NCBI GenBank assembly: GCA_947565475.1 | Contig: CANOGI010000040.1 | Span: 1-12,102 of the forward strand | Direction of reading: 5' to 3' | DNA from: an uncultured Eubacteriaceae bacterium | Lineage (GTDB): Bacteria > Bacillota > Clostridia > Lachnospirales > CAG-274 | DNA length: 12,102 nucleotides | Shown here: positions 1 through 5,820 of the stretch, piece by piece | Layout: each line of letters opens with the position of its first letter | How positions within the stretch are numbered: the stretch's first letter is position 1 | The notes under the pieces: model-generated | What the model was told of the DNA's origin: nothing | The model's database searches: none | What the model saw: only the letters and a program-made list of their open reading frames with translations | Program-made: the position numbers and the translations under genes

Positions 1-70
1 CGGCGTAAGCCGACTTTTGGCAAAGCCAAAAGCACTGAACAAAGAAGTCGGGTTTAGGCTGAAAGCCCAC
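1..70. repeat. cluster of three small GC-rich palindromic hairpins downstream of mnmG
   Basis: Three inverted repeats lie side by side: CGGC-gtaa-GCCG (1-12), CTTTTGGC-aaa-GCCAAAAG (14-32, a perfect 8-bp stem with a 3-nt loop) and GGCT-gaa-AGCC (57-67). None is followed on the minus strand by a clear U-run, so they are not convincing terminators for mnmG. The arm-GC-purine-triloop-GC-arm layout recurs at 3928-3944 and 9144-9160, suggesting a dispersed class of small palindromes. The usual next gene, rsmG, does not begin within these 83 bases. Confidence 0.55.
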
Positions 71-83
71 GTTTTTTCTAAAA

Positions 84-1967
84 TTAAGGTGTATTCCTCA
101 TCGCCTCAAGATTAACAAGAAGAACACTTATATCAGCGGGAGAAACGCCCGAAATTCTTGAAGCCTGTCCCACATTATGGGGTTTTATCTGACTTAATTT
201 CTGTTGAGCCTCAATTCTAAGACCTTTCATTGAAAAATAATCAATATCAGGAGATAAAACTTTTGTCTCCATTTTTTTGTATTGCTCAACTTGTATAAGC
301 TGACGTTTAATATACCCTTCGTATTTAATCTGAATATTTACTTGTTCTTTAACATCGTCAGGAAGAACAGGACGCTTCTCATCAGCAAAAGCCAAATCCT
401 CATAGTTCAGCTCCGGCCTCTTAATAAGCTCTGAAAGTTTAGCTCCTGTAGAAAGAAGCGACCCTCCTTTTTTCTCAATAAACCTGTTCACCTCATCAGA
501 CGGCGGAACATTCACGTTTACAACTCTGTCTATCTCTTTCGCAATTAAAGCTTTTTTCTCTAAAAATCTTTTGTATCTTTCCTCTGATATAAGCCCGACA
601 TTATATCCCTTTTCAGTAAGCCTTAAATCGGCGTTATCCTGCCTTAAAATAAGACGGTATTCAGCCCTTGACGTCATCATACGATAAGGCTCCTTGCTTC
701 CTTTAGTTACAATATCGTCAATAAGTACGCCTATATAAGCGTCCGAACGGTCAAGAATTAGAGGTTCTTCACCCTTAATAAACAAGGCGGCGTTAATACC
801 TCCGATAATACCTTGGGCGGCTGCCTCCTCATATCCTGACGTTCCGTTAAACTGCCCAGCGCTGAAAAGTCCTTTTATATTTTTAAACTCAAGACTTAAT
901 TTAAGCTGAGTAGCGTCTATACAGTCATATTCAATAGCGTAGGCGGCTCTTGTAATTTCACAGTTCTCAAGTCCTGGTACCGTACGGTACATAGCCACTT
1001 GAACGTCCTCCGGCAAAGAAGTGCTCATACCCTGTATATACATCTCATTCGTATCCTCGCCCTCAGGCTCAACAAAAATCTGATGCCATTCCTTATCGGA
1101 AAATCTAACGACTTTATCCTCAATAGACGGACAATATCTCGGCCCCGTACCGTCTATCACCCCTCCATATAAAGGTGACCTGTCCAAATTATTTCTTATA
1201 ATATTGTGGGTCTCCTCATTTGTATAAGTAAGATAACAGGGAATTTGCTCTCTCTTAATATCTTTTTCCAAATTCTCAAAAGAAAAGGGAACAATTTGAG
1301 AATCCCCCTCCTGAACAGACATTTTTGAAAAATCAATTGTTCTCCTGTCAACTCTGGCAGGCGTTCCCGTTTTAAACCTGAATATTTTTACACCCAAATT
1401 TTTAAGGCTCTCGCTTAATTTAGTTGAGTTGCGCAAACCATTCGGCCCACTGTTAATAATAGTGTCACCGTAAAGACATCGGGATTTTACATAAGTTCCC
1501 ATACAAAGAACAACAGCCTCGCACCTATAAACAGCCCCCGACTCAGAAACAACCCCCGAAACTTTCCCGTCTTTCGTTAAAATTTCAATAACCTCGCCTT
1601 GTTTGATAATAAGGTTATCCGTATTTTCCAAAGTTTTTTTCATTTCTGTATGATACCTTGCTTTATCCGCCTGGGCTCTTAAAGAATAGACGGCGGGCCC
1701 TTTTCCTCTGTTAAGCATACGGGTCTGAATATAAGTTTTGTCTATATTTTTTCCCATTTCCCCGCCTAAAGCGTCAATCTCCCTGACTAAGTGCCCCTTT
1801 GAGCTTCCGCCAATATTGGGGTTACAGGGCATCATAGCGATACTGTCAAGGTTTATTGCGAAAATAATAGTTTTAAGGCCCATCCTCGCCGCCGCCAAAG
1901 CCGCCTCACATCCGGCGTGACCTCCTCCAACGACAATAACGTCCACGTTTTGCGCGTCATATCTCAT
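84..1967 (-). CDS. mnmG: tRNA uridine-5-carboxymethylaminomethyl modification enzyme MnmG (GidA)
   Basis: FAD-dependent cytosolic enzyme that works with MnmE to install the (carboxymethyl)aminomethyl group on C5 of the wobble uridine of several tRNAs. Visible motifs are the N-terminal dinucleotide fold VVGGGHAGCE (residues 12-21), CNPNIGGSSKGH, RGKGPAVYSLRAQADK, TGTPAR, the FAD-contacting SAGQFNGTSGYEEAAAQG, and a C-terminal GidA domain with SRAEYRL and SRISGVSPADI. The 627-residue length from the chosen ATG is normal for the family. A Met six codons upstream (1985) is possible, but AAAGG sits about 10 bases before 1967 and family N-termini usually begin close to MRY. It follows mnmE after a spacer mostly made of a repeat element. 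The identification is near certain; the start is likely. Confidence 0.97.
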   Translation of the reverse strand: MRYDAQNVDVIVVGGGHAGCEAALAAARMGLKTIIFAINLDSIAMMPCNPNIGGSSKGHLVREIDALGGEMGKNIDKTYIQTRMLNRGKGPAVYSLRAQADKARYHTEMKKTLENTDNLIIKQGEVIEILTKDGKVSGVVSESGAVYRCEAVVLCMGTYVKSRCLYGDTIINSGPNGLRNSTKLSESLKNLGVKIFRFKTGTPARVDRRTIDFSKMSVQEGDSQIVPFSFENLEKDIKREQIPCYLTYTNEETHNIIRNNLDRSPLYGGVIDGTGPRYCPSIEDKVVRFSDKEWHQIFVEPEGEDTNEMYIQGMSTSLPEDVQVAMYRTVPGLENCEITRAAYAIEYDCIDATQLKLSLEFKNIKGLFSAGQFNGTSGYEEAAAQGIIGGINAALFIKGEEPLILDRSDAYIGVLIDDIVTKGSKEPYRMMTSRAEYRLILRQDNADLRLTEKGYNVGLISEERYKRFLEKKALIAKEIDRVVNVNVPPSDEVNRFIEKKGGSLLSTGAKLSELIKRPELNYEDLAFADEKRPVLPDDVKEQVNIQIKYEGYIKRQLIQVEQYKKMETKVLSPDIDYFSMKGLRIEAQQKLSQIKPHNVGQASRISGVSPADISVLLVNLEAMRNTP

Positions 1968-2030
1968 AATGGCACAACCTTTCATAATATACTATAAAGA
2001 CCTTGTTTTTTAACGTCCACCCCACTCTAT

Positions 2031-2191
2031 TACAGTCAATCAGCTTGAAAAAACAAAATGAGACAAGATATAAAAATCACTTTCACGAGCCAGAGAAAAG
2101 AGAACATAGCATCTCTACACCAACTGACAATACCACGGCAAAAGTAATTTTTAACCGCCAAACTTATCTGTTTTTAAGTTAATAGACTATA
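2031..2191 (-). repeat. MITE-like element A, 161 bp, in the mnmE-mnmG spacer
   Basis: Read on the minus strand, the element opens TATAGTCTATTAACTTAAAA and closes with CAAGCTGATTGACTGTA, which are imperfect terminal inverted repeats. A second inner inverted pair, TAAAAATTACTTTTG and its partner at 2079-2094, pairs fully if G-U is allowed. It aligns along both flanks with element B (3808-4016): GTTYRGCGGYTAAAAATYAC, then TTTTGYCGYGKTATYGTCAG. Most differences are transitions. No reading frame is evident. It starts 9 bases after the mnmE stop and is co-directional with the operon, so it should be transcribed with it. Class assignment is inference: no transposase is present. Confidence 0.75.
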
Positions 2192-2199
2192 AACCAATT

Positions 2200-3591
2200 T
2201 TATTTTCCGAGACAAAATTCCGAAAATATTTTATCAATAACATCCTCGCCTATAGATTCTCCTATAATTTCCCCTAAATGAGAATAAGCGTCTGTTAAAT
2301 CCATTGACAAAAAATCTTGAGGCATTTTATTTCTAACCGTTTCTAAAACATTTTCAAGACTGTGTTTTGCATTTATAAGAGAAACTTTGTTTCTCTCACT
2401 GGAAATCATTACCTCGTCATCTATATCTATTTCTCCAGCTAAGAAAAGCTCCTTTATCTTGTCAAAAAGCTTCTCTATGCCTATTCCCTCTTTGGCTGAA
2501 ATCGATAATACATAATTTTCGTCAATATATTCTAACAATTCGTCATAATCAAGTTTTTGCTCAAGGTCTGATTTGTTTAAAACAACAATGGTCTTTTTGT
2601 TAAATTTCTTTATAAAATTTAAAATCTCTAAATCCTCATAATTAAGCTCATCAGAGCCGTCAACAACAAAAAATATAAAATCGGCGTTTTTGGCGTATAT
2701 TTTAGATTTCTCAACCCCTATTTTCTCAATAATATCATCAGTTACTCTTATTCCCGCCGTGTCTATAACGTTAAGTGAAATCCCCTTTATATTTACATTT
2801 ACCTCCAAAGCGTCCCTTGTTGTTCCCGGTATATCGGTAACAATGGCCCTTTCCTCGTCAAGAAGACAATTCATAAGAGAACTTTTGCCTACATTTGGCT
2901 TGCCGAGTATAACAGTTTTTACACCCTCATTTATAATCCTGCCCATGTCTGATGTCTCAATAAGATGGCTTACCTCTCTCAATATCTCTGATGTCTTCTC
3001 AAAGACCATATTATAAGAGAAATCCTCGTCCTCATGCTCTGGATAATCAATGTTTACCTCAATATGAGCTGTCATTGTTAAAATCTTTTCCCTAAGCTCG
3101 TTTATTTTCTTAGAGAGTCTTCCCTCAAGACGGTTTAAGGAAGCCCGTTCCGAAAGCTCCGTTTTCGCGTTAATAAGGTCTATAACCGCTTCCGCCTGAG
3201 ATAAATCAATTCTTCCGTTTAAAAAAGCCCGTTTTGTAAACTCACCGGGCAGCGCCATACGAGCGCCGTTTTTTATCAGTATATCAAGAATTGATTTAAC
3301 GACTTTTATACCTCCGTGACAGTTTATCTCAACAACGTCCTCCCTTGTATACGTTCTGGGAGCAAGCATAACTATTACAAGAACTTCGTCTATATTTTTA
3401 TCACCACTAAAAATATGCCCGTAAGTAACCGTATGACTTTTTATTTCCGAGACCTTCTTATCACCTGCCGGTTTAAAAACCTTTTCCAAAATAAAAAGAG
3501 ACTCTTTCCCACTCATTCTTACTATGGAAATTCCCCCTTTTCCAACAGGAGTGGAAATGGCTGCCACTGTATCGTCAAAATCAATTTTCAT
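2200..3591 (-). CDS. mnmE: tRNA modification GTPase MnmE (TrmE)
   Basis: K+-stimulated GTPase that partners with MnmG in wobble-uridine modification, using tetrahydrofolate-bound formyl carbon. The N-terminal folate-binding domain begins DDTVAAISTPVGKGGISIVR. A helical domain carries an inserted G domain with G1 GKPNVGKSS (230-238), G2 GTTRD (256-260), G3 DTAG (277-280) and G4 NKSD (339-342). The C-terminus is FCLGK, the conserved Cys-X-Gly-Lys end whose Cys (460) is important in the family. I chose the ATG at 3591 (463 aa) over an upstream in-frame start at 3642: GAGGGG lies 7 bases before it and family proteins begin here. A long repeat-filled gap separates it from jag, so it may use its own promoter. 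Confidence 0.97.
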   Translation of the reverse strand: MKIDFDDTVAAISTPVGKGGISIVRMSGKESLFILEKVFKPAGDKKVSEIKSHTVTYGHIFSGDKNIDEVLVIVMLAPRTYTREDVVEINCHGGIKVVKSILDILIKNGARMALPGEFTKRAFLNGRIDLSQAEAVIDLINAKTELSERASLNRLEGRLSKKINELREKILTMTAHIEVNIDYPEHEDEDFSYNMVFEKTSEILREVSHLIETSDMGRIINEGVKTVILGKPNVGKSSLMNCLLDEERAIVTDIPGTTRDALEVNVNIKGISLNVIDTAGIRVTDDIIEKIGVEKSKIYAKNADFIFFVVDGSDELNYEDLEILNFIKKFNKKTIVVLNKSDLEQKLDYDELLEYIDENYVLSISAKEGIGIEKLFDKIKELFLAGEIDIDDEVMISSERNKVSLINAKHSLENVLETVRNKMPQDFLSMDLTDAYSHLGEIIGESIGEDVIDKIFSEFCLGK

Positions 3592-3643
3592 ACTATAACC
3601 CCTCAATTCAAATAAATACTTAAATACCAATCTCCTCGTCAAT

Positions 3644-3787
3644 ACTACTCAAATTTTTGTATAACAAAAATTCTCGTAACCGACGGCGAAAATATTCTCC
3701 TTTGTATTAAAAGTGAGATTTCACTCCTTATTAATACAAGAAAGTAAGTACACCCGCTTAAAAAGCTGGTGACCTCCTCTGTCGGTT
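3644..3787 (-). repeat. SRE copy 1: structured intergenic repeat, full length
   Basis: On the minus strand the unit runs AACCGAC (3787-3781) to GTCGGTT (3684-3678), a 7-bp closing stem around about 96 nt, then a separate hairpin AATTTTTG-TTATA-CAAAAATT at about 3673-3653. Inside the closing stem are a hairpin with apex GCTT-TTT-AAGC flanked by CACC and GGTG, a long arm TTGTATTAA/TTAATACAA capped by GTGA-aatc-TCAC, and GGaGAA-tatt-TTCgCC. It matches copy 2 along its whole length, with compensating changes in the arms. It sits 53 bases upstream of the mnmE ATG, so a cis-regulatory role or a separate small RNA are both possible. I do not recognise a named RNA family. Confidence 0.75.
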
Positions 3788-3807
3788 AAAATACTAAATA
3801 GCGTAAA

Positions 3808-4016
3808 TATAGTCAAATCACTTAAAAAACGAACAAGTTCAGCGGCTAAAAATCACTTTTGTCGCGTTATCGTCAGTCGGCATAGGCTCCTAACTATGCT
3901 CTCTTTCCCAGGACGCGTGGGCGAGCAGTAAAGCGAAGCTTTACGACCAGCCTCTGCCTTGCGAAAATAATTTTTATCTCGCCTTCTTTTGCTCTTTTTC
4001 AAGTAATTTGACTATA
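3808..4016 (+). repeat. MITE-like element B, 209 bp
   Basis: The termini are TATAGTCAAATCACTTAAAA and its near complement CAAGTAATTTGACTATA, a 20-bp-class inverted repeat. Inner inverted arms are TAAAAATCACTTTTG (3847-3861) and GCGAAAATAATTTTTA (3961-3976). The centre is GC-richer than its surroundings and contains hairpins GCATAG...CTATGC (3880-3899) and GTAAAGC-gaa-GCTTTAC (3928-3944). The second hairpin and its flank are absent from element A and account for most of the size difference. Relative to A it is inverted. The element separates SRE copy 1 from the rest of the gap. Confidence 0.75.
3928..3944. repeat. perfect triloop palindrome inside element B
   Basis: GTAAAGC-gaa-GCTTTAC is a perfect 7-bp inverted repeat with a 3-base loop. 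It has the same design as 14-32 and 9144-9160 (arm ending GC, purine triloop, arm starting GC). It lies within the extra block that element B has and element A lacks, so it may be a secondary insertion. Confidence 0.5.
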
Positions 4017-4053
4017 ACATAAACCCGACAAAAGTTATTTATACTATATGCCG

Positions 4054-4144
4054 TATAGTGTAAAAGCCCACGTCAACAAACTTCAATAAAGTTAAAAGGA
4101 CTTTCGACCGGCAAACTTATTCACTTTTAAATCTATTTACTATA
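4054..4144 (-). repeat. MITE-like element D, short and diverged
   Basis: The high-coordinate end, read on the minus strand, is TATAGTAAATAGATTTAAAA, close to the C terminus TATAGTGAATCAATTTAAAA. It continues with a block resembling element A: ACCGgCAAACTTAT-TTTTAA (plus strand 4108-4130) against ACCGcCAAACTTAT-TTTTAA (2154-2177). The other end is TATAGTGTAAAAG at 4054, which looks like an internally deleted terminus. The high-coordinate end overlaps a 9-bp hairpin AATCTATTT/AAATAGATT (4130-4154). The boundaries are less certain than for A and B. Confidence 0.5.
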
Positions 4145-4163
4145 AAAATAGATTAGTATAAAT

Positions 4164-4253
4164 TAGGGACTGCCTTAAAACCGCTTTGAAGTATACAAAT
4201 CGACTGAATTTATCAAATCAAGTATAGTCAAATGAGTTTTAAGACAGTCCCTA
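4164..4253 (-). repeat. 90-bp inverted-repeat element, TAGGGACTG ends
   Basis: The termini TAGGGACTGCCTTAAAAC (4164-4181) and GTTTTAAGACAGTCCCTA (4236-4253) are 18-bp inverted repeats with one mismatch. That mismatch is C-A on the plus strand but a G-U wobble on the minus strand, so a minus-strand RNA pairs fully. The 54-base interior has no frame of interest. The right arm overlaps TATAGTCAAAT (4223-4233), a MITE-like terminus. Segments CAGTCCCTA and GTTTTAAGAC reappear separately at 9022-9060. The ends resemble insertion-sequence termini in flavour and are flanked by TA, but I cannot assign a family. Confidence 0.6.
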
Positions 4254-4259
4254 TCAAAG

Positions 4260-4400
4260 ACTACTGGAATTTTCGTATAACAAAAATTCCAGTAACCGAC
4301 GGCGAGAAATCCGCCTTTGTATCCAGAGTGGCTCTCACTCCCCCTAAATACAAGAGTAAGTACACCCCGCTTAAAAAGCTGGTGACTTCCTCTGTCGGTT
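4260..4400 (-). repeat. SRE copy 2: structured intergenic repeat, full length
   Basis: On the minus strand AACCGAC (4400-4394) pairs with GTCGGTT (4300-4294). Enclosed are GAG-ga-AGT-CACC-a-GCTT-TTT-AAGC-gg-GGTG-t-ACT-ta-CTC, then TTGTAT/ATACAA capped by GAGTG-agagc-CACTC, then GGCG-gatttct-CGCC. A trailing hairpin ACTGGAATTTTTG-TTATA-CGAAAATTCCAGT (4287-4263) has an 11-bp outer arm. Compared with copy 1, the middle arm and its cap change sequence but remain paired, and the trailing hairpin contains a pair that is G-U on the minus strand but mismatched on the plus strand. The 5' flank shares CAAAACGCTG and TCTAATCCA with copy 3. Confidence 0.75.
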
Positions 4401-4419
4401 AAAAATCGTATATTCGTAT

Positions 4420-4441
4420 CAAAACGCTGATTTCTAATCCA
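4420..4441 (-). repeat. shared upstream flank of SRE copies 2 and 3
   Basis: CAAAACGCTG followed by TCTAATCCA occurs at 4420-4441 and again at 4688-4706, separated by 3 extra bases in the first. Each lies on the 5' side (minus strand) of an SRE copy, at different distances: about 20 bases for copy 2 and 50 for copy 3. This suggests the duplicated unit extends beyond the closing stem, possibly including promoter sequence. Confidence 0.5.
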
Positions 4442-4583
4442 AAACACCTGAAAATGGTATAACCGTCCGCCGTATAACCTCATTATTTTTATAGCGATTT
4501 ACAAAATTTTTTAAACAAAAGAATAAAACACTTATCATATATCAAACTTTGTTAAGTATTATTTCATCGTTAAGCTATTATTT

Positions 4584-4638
4584 AACCGACCAAGTTAAGC
4601 CCATCCGTTTAAAAAACATAGTACTTACTTAGTCGGTT
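4584..4638 (-). repeat. SRE copy 3: short form, 55 nt
   Basis: The same closing stem is present (AACCGAC 4638-4632, GTCGGTT 4590-4584), extended to 10 bp by flanking TTT/AAA. It encloses a single hairpin with apex GTTT-TTT-AAAC, corresponding to the first hairpin of copies 1 and 2 with altered bases. The middle arm, third hairpin and trailing TTATA hairpin are missing. It could be a deletion derivative or the minimal unit of the family. Confidence 0.6.
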
Positions 4639-4687
4639 AAAAACTAAATCCAACGACGCATTTTTTTCACAAAACACATACCCAATA

Positions 4688-4706
4688 CAAAACGCTGTCT
4701 AATCCA
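4688..4706 (-). repeat. second copy of the SRE upstream flank
   Basis: CAAAACGCTGTCTAATCCA matches 4420-4441 apart from a 3-base gap. It lies on the 5' side of SRE copy 3. Confidence 0.45.
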
Positions 4707-4745
4707 TAAATAAAAATTTAAGTATGTAAATCTTTAGTATTCATC

Positions 4746-4782
4746 TAAAAGAGAAAAAGGAAACATTTATCCTAAATTCTCT
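4746..4782 (-). terminator. terminator-like hairpin, second after jag
   Basis: On the minus strand AGAGAA-ttt-AGGA-taaatgtt-TCCT-tt-TTCTCT forms a two-part stem followed by TTTTAGA. The GC content of the stem is modest, so efficiency is uncertain. With the preceding hairpin it should reduce read-through from jag toward mnmE. Confidence 0.45.
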
Positions 4783-4798
4783 GCCTTTTTTGAAAAAT

Positions 4799-4843
4799 GA
4801 CACTAAACATAACTTTTAAATTTGAAAAATTATTTTTAGTGTC
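4799..4843 (-). terminator. terminator-like hairpin, first after jag
   Basis: GACACTAAA (4799-4807) and TTTAGTGTC (4835-4843) form a 9-bp stem around a long A/T loop. On the minus strand it is followed by ATTTTTC, and on the plus strand by TTTTA. It lies 111 bases past the jag stop. The long loop makes it a weaker call than a compact terminator. Confidence 0.45.
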
Positions 4844-4954
4844 TTTTATGGGGTATTTCCCTAATTTTTGAGATAATCATATTTTTATTAATTACTTCGT
4901 CCCAAATGACAAATATAAGTATCTCTCATACATTAAAATTTATTTTTATAATGT

Positions 4955-5815
4955 TTACTCTATTTCATAATCAGCATCTACGGTTGTCTCAGAATTATCG
5001 GCGCTTTTATACTCATCTTTGAAATAATCGGACTTATAACCCTTATCGCTATAAGTCTTATAAGTTTTATAACTTTTATACCCGCCTTTATAATCGTATC
5101 TTCCACCATAGCTTTCTTTGCGCCCCTCTTTATATCCGCCCTTGTAGCCTCCGCTATAGCTCTTCTTATATTCTCCGTTATAACTGTTTCTGTACTCCTC
5201 TTTTGGTGAGATAATAATATACCTGTATATACCTTCGCCCTCGCTGTGAGTAGTCACATATTTGTCGTTCTGCAAAGTAGAATGTATAATCCTTCTCTCG
5301 CTTGAGTTCATCGGCTCAAGAACAATATCTTTTCTAAGATGTTTCGCCTTTCTGGCGAGACTCATCGCGAGATTCTCAAGAGTTTCTTTCCTTTTCTCCC
5401 TGTAAAACTCCGTGTTCATAGTAACGTTTACAAATTTGTCGTCATTTTTGTTCACGATAATGCTTGTAAGATACTGAAGAGCGTCAAGAGTCTGTCCTCT
5501 TTTTCCGATAACGACGCCCATATTGTCACCGCTTAAATTAATCTCAAGATTTTTGTCATCATAAAATTCGCATTTAACGTCCACGCTCACGCCTATAGCA
5601 ACAAAAATCTCCCTTAAAAAATCTTTGGCGACTTTAACAGGATTTGCCTTTTTAGTAACCTTAACTTTAAAAGGCTTACTCCCTATTCCCAAAAAACCTC
5701 TTGAGCCTTCCTCAATAACTTCCACTAAAACATCGTCGATAACAGCGTCAAGCCGCGATAACGCGTCGTTAATAGCCTCTTCTTTTGTTTTTCCTGTAAC
5801 TTCAACGCTTTTCAT
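4955..5815 (-). CDS. jag: RNA-binding protein Jag/KhpB (KH and R3H domains) with a Tyr/Gly/Lys-rich tail
   Basis: Cytoplasmic RNA-binding protein; homologues (KhpB/EloR) affect cell division and elongation, often with KhpA. A Jag-N domain (about 1-55, GFLGIG at 40-45) is followed by a KH domain with GKRG at 104-107 and an R3H domain with R174-x3-H178. After residue 202 an 84-residue tail follows, with 17 tyrosines in patterns such as GGYKGGYK and SYKTYKTY, ending acidic. Many homologues end near the R3H domain, so the tail is unusual, to my knowledge. I chose the ATG at 5815 (286 aa): AGAGGTGA lies 5 bases before it and overlaps the yidC stop, implying translational coupling. The in-frame GTG at 5824 has no ribosome site. 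Confidence 0.95.
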   Translation of the reverse strand: MKSVEVTGKTKEEAINDALSRLDAVIDDVLVEVIEEGSRGFLGIGSKPFKVKVTKKANPVKVAKDFLREIFVAIGVSVDVKCEFYDDKNLEINLSGDNMGVVIGKRGQTLDALQYLTSIIVNKNDDKFVNVTMNTEFYREKRKETLENLAMSLARKAKHLRKDIVLEPMNSSERRIIHSTLQNDKYVTTHSEGEGIYRYIIISPKEEYRNSYNGEYKKSYSGGYKGGYKEGRKESYGGRYDYKGGYKSYKTYKTYSDKGYKSDYFKDEYKSADNSETTVDADYEIE

Positions 5816-5820
5816 AAAAA

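Larger units (their letters stand above)
3592..4954. other. 1363-base repeat-filled gap between jag and mnmE
   Basis: This interval is usually short in Firmicutes. Here it holds, from high to low coordinate, two terminator-like hairpins, SRE copy 3, SRE copy 2, an inverted-repeat element (4164-4253), MITE-like D, MITE-like B and SRE copy 1. I see no gene. A reading frame of about 100 codons across 4175-4483 is made of SRE copy 2 and its flank and has no recognisable protein. The only weak sigma-A-like match on the minus strand is TTGTTT (4513-4518) with TATAAA (4488-4493) and a 19-base spacer. TTGACG near 3630 lacks a good -10. The promoter serving mnmE is therefore not settled. Confidence 0.7.

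Noticed and set aside
1968..1985. mnmG start at the upstream ATG (1985)
   Set aside because: No ribosome site precedes it, and AAAGG lies suitably before the ATG at 1967.
3316..3615. Plus-strand frame of about 99 codons opposite mnmE
   Set aside because: It is antisense to a well-supported conserved gene. The other plus-strand frames over jag, yidC, mnmG and gyrA are shadows of the same kind.
3608..3635. Promoter TTGACG with TATTTA just upstream of mnmE
   Set aside because: The -10 matches only half the consensus with an 18-base spacer, and transcription would start almost on the ribosome site.
3678..3787. Integron attC sites
   Set aside because: Paired 7-bp ends suggested it, but AACCGAC/GTCGGTT does not fit the RYYYAAC/GTTRRRY cores, and there is no integrase or cassette.
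3678..4400. Firm assignment of SRE as an IS200/IS605 end or a reprogrammable-nuclease guide RNA
   Set aside because: Only the first hairpin looks similar. No transposase or TnpB-like gene is present and cleavage sites cannot be defined. It is kept only as an alternative.
4175..4483. Minus-strand frame of about 102 codons
   Set aside because: It is made of SRE copy 2 and its flank, has no family resemblance, and the same sequence in copy 1 does not keep the frame.
3644..4638. CRISPR array
   Set aside because: The repeats are unevenly spaced, of different lengths and internally foldable. There are no unique spacers of constant size and no cas genes.
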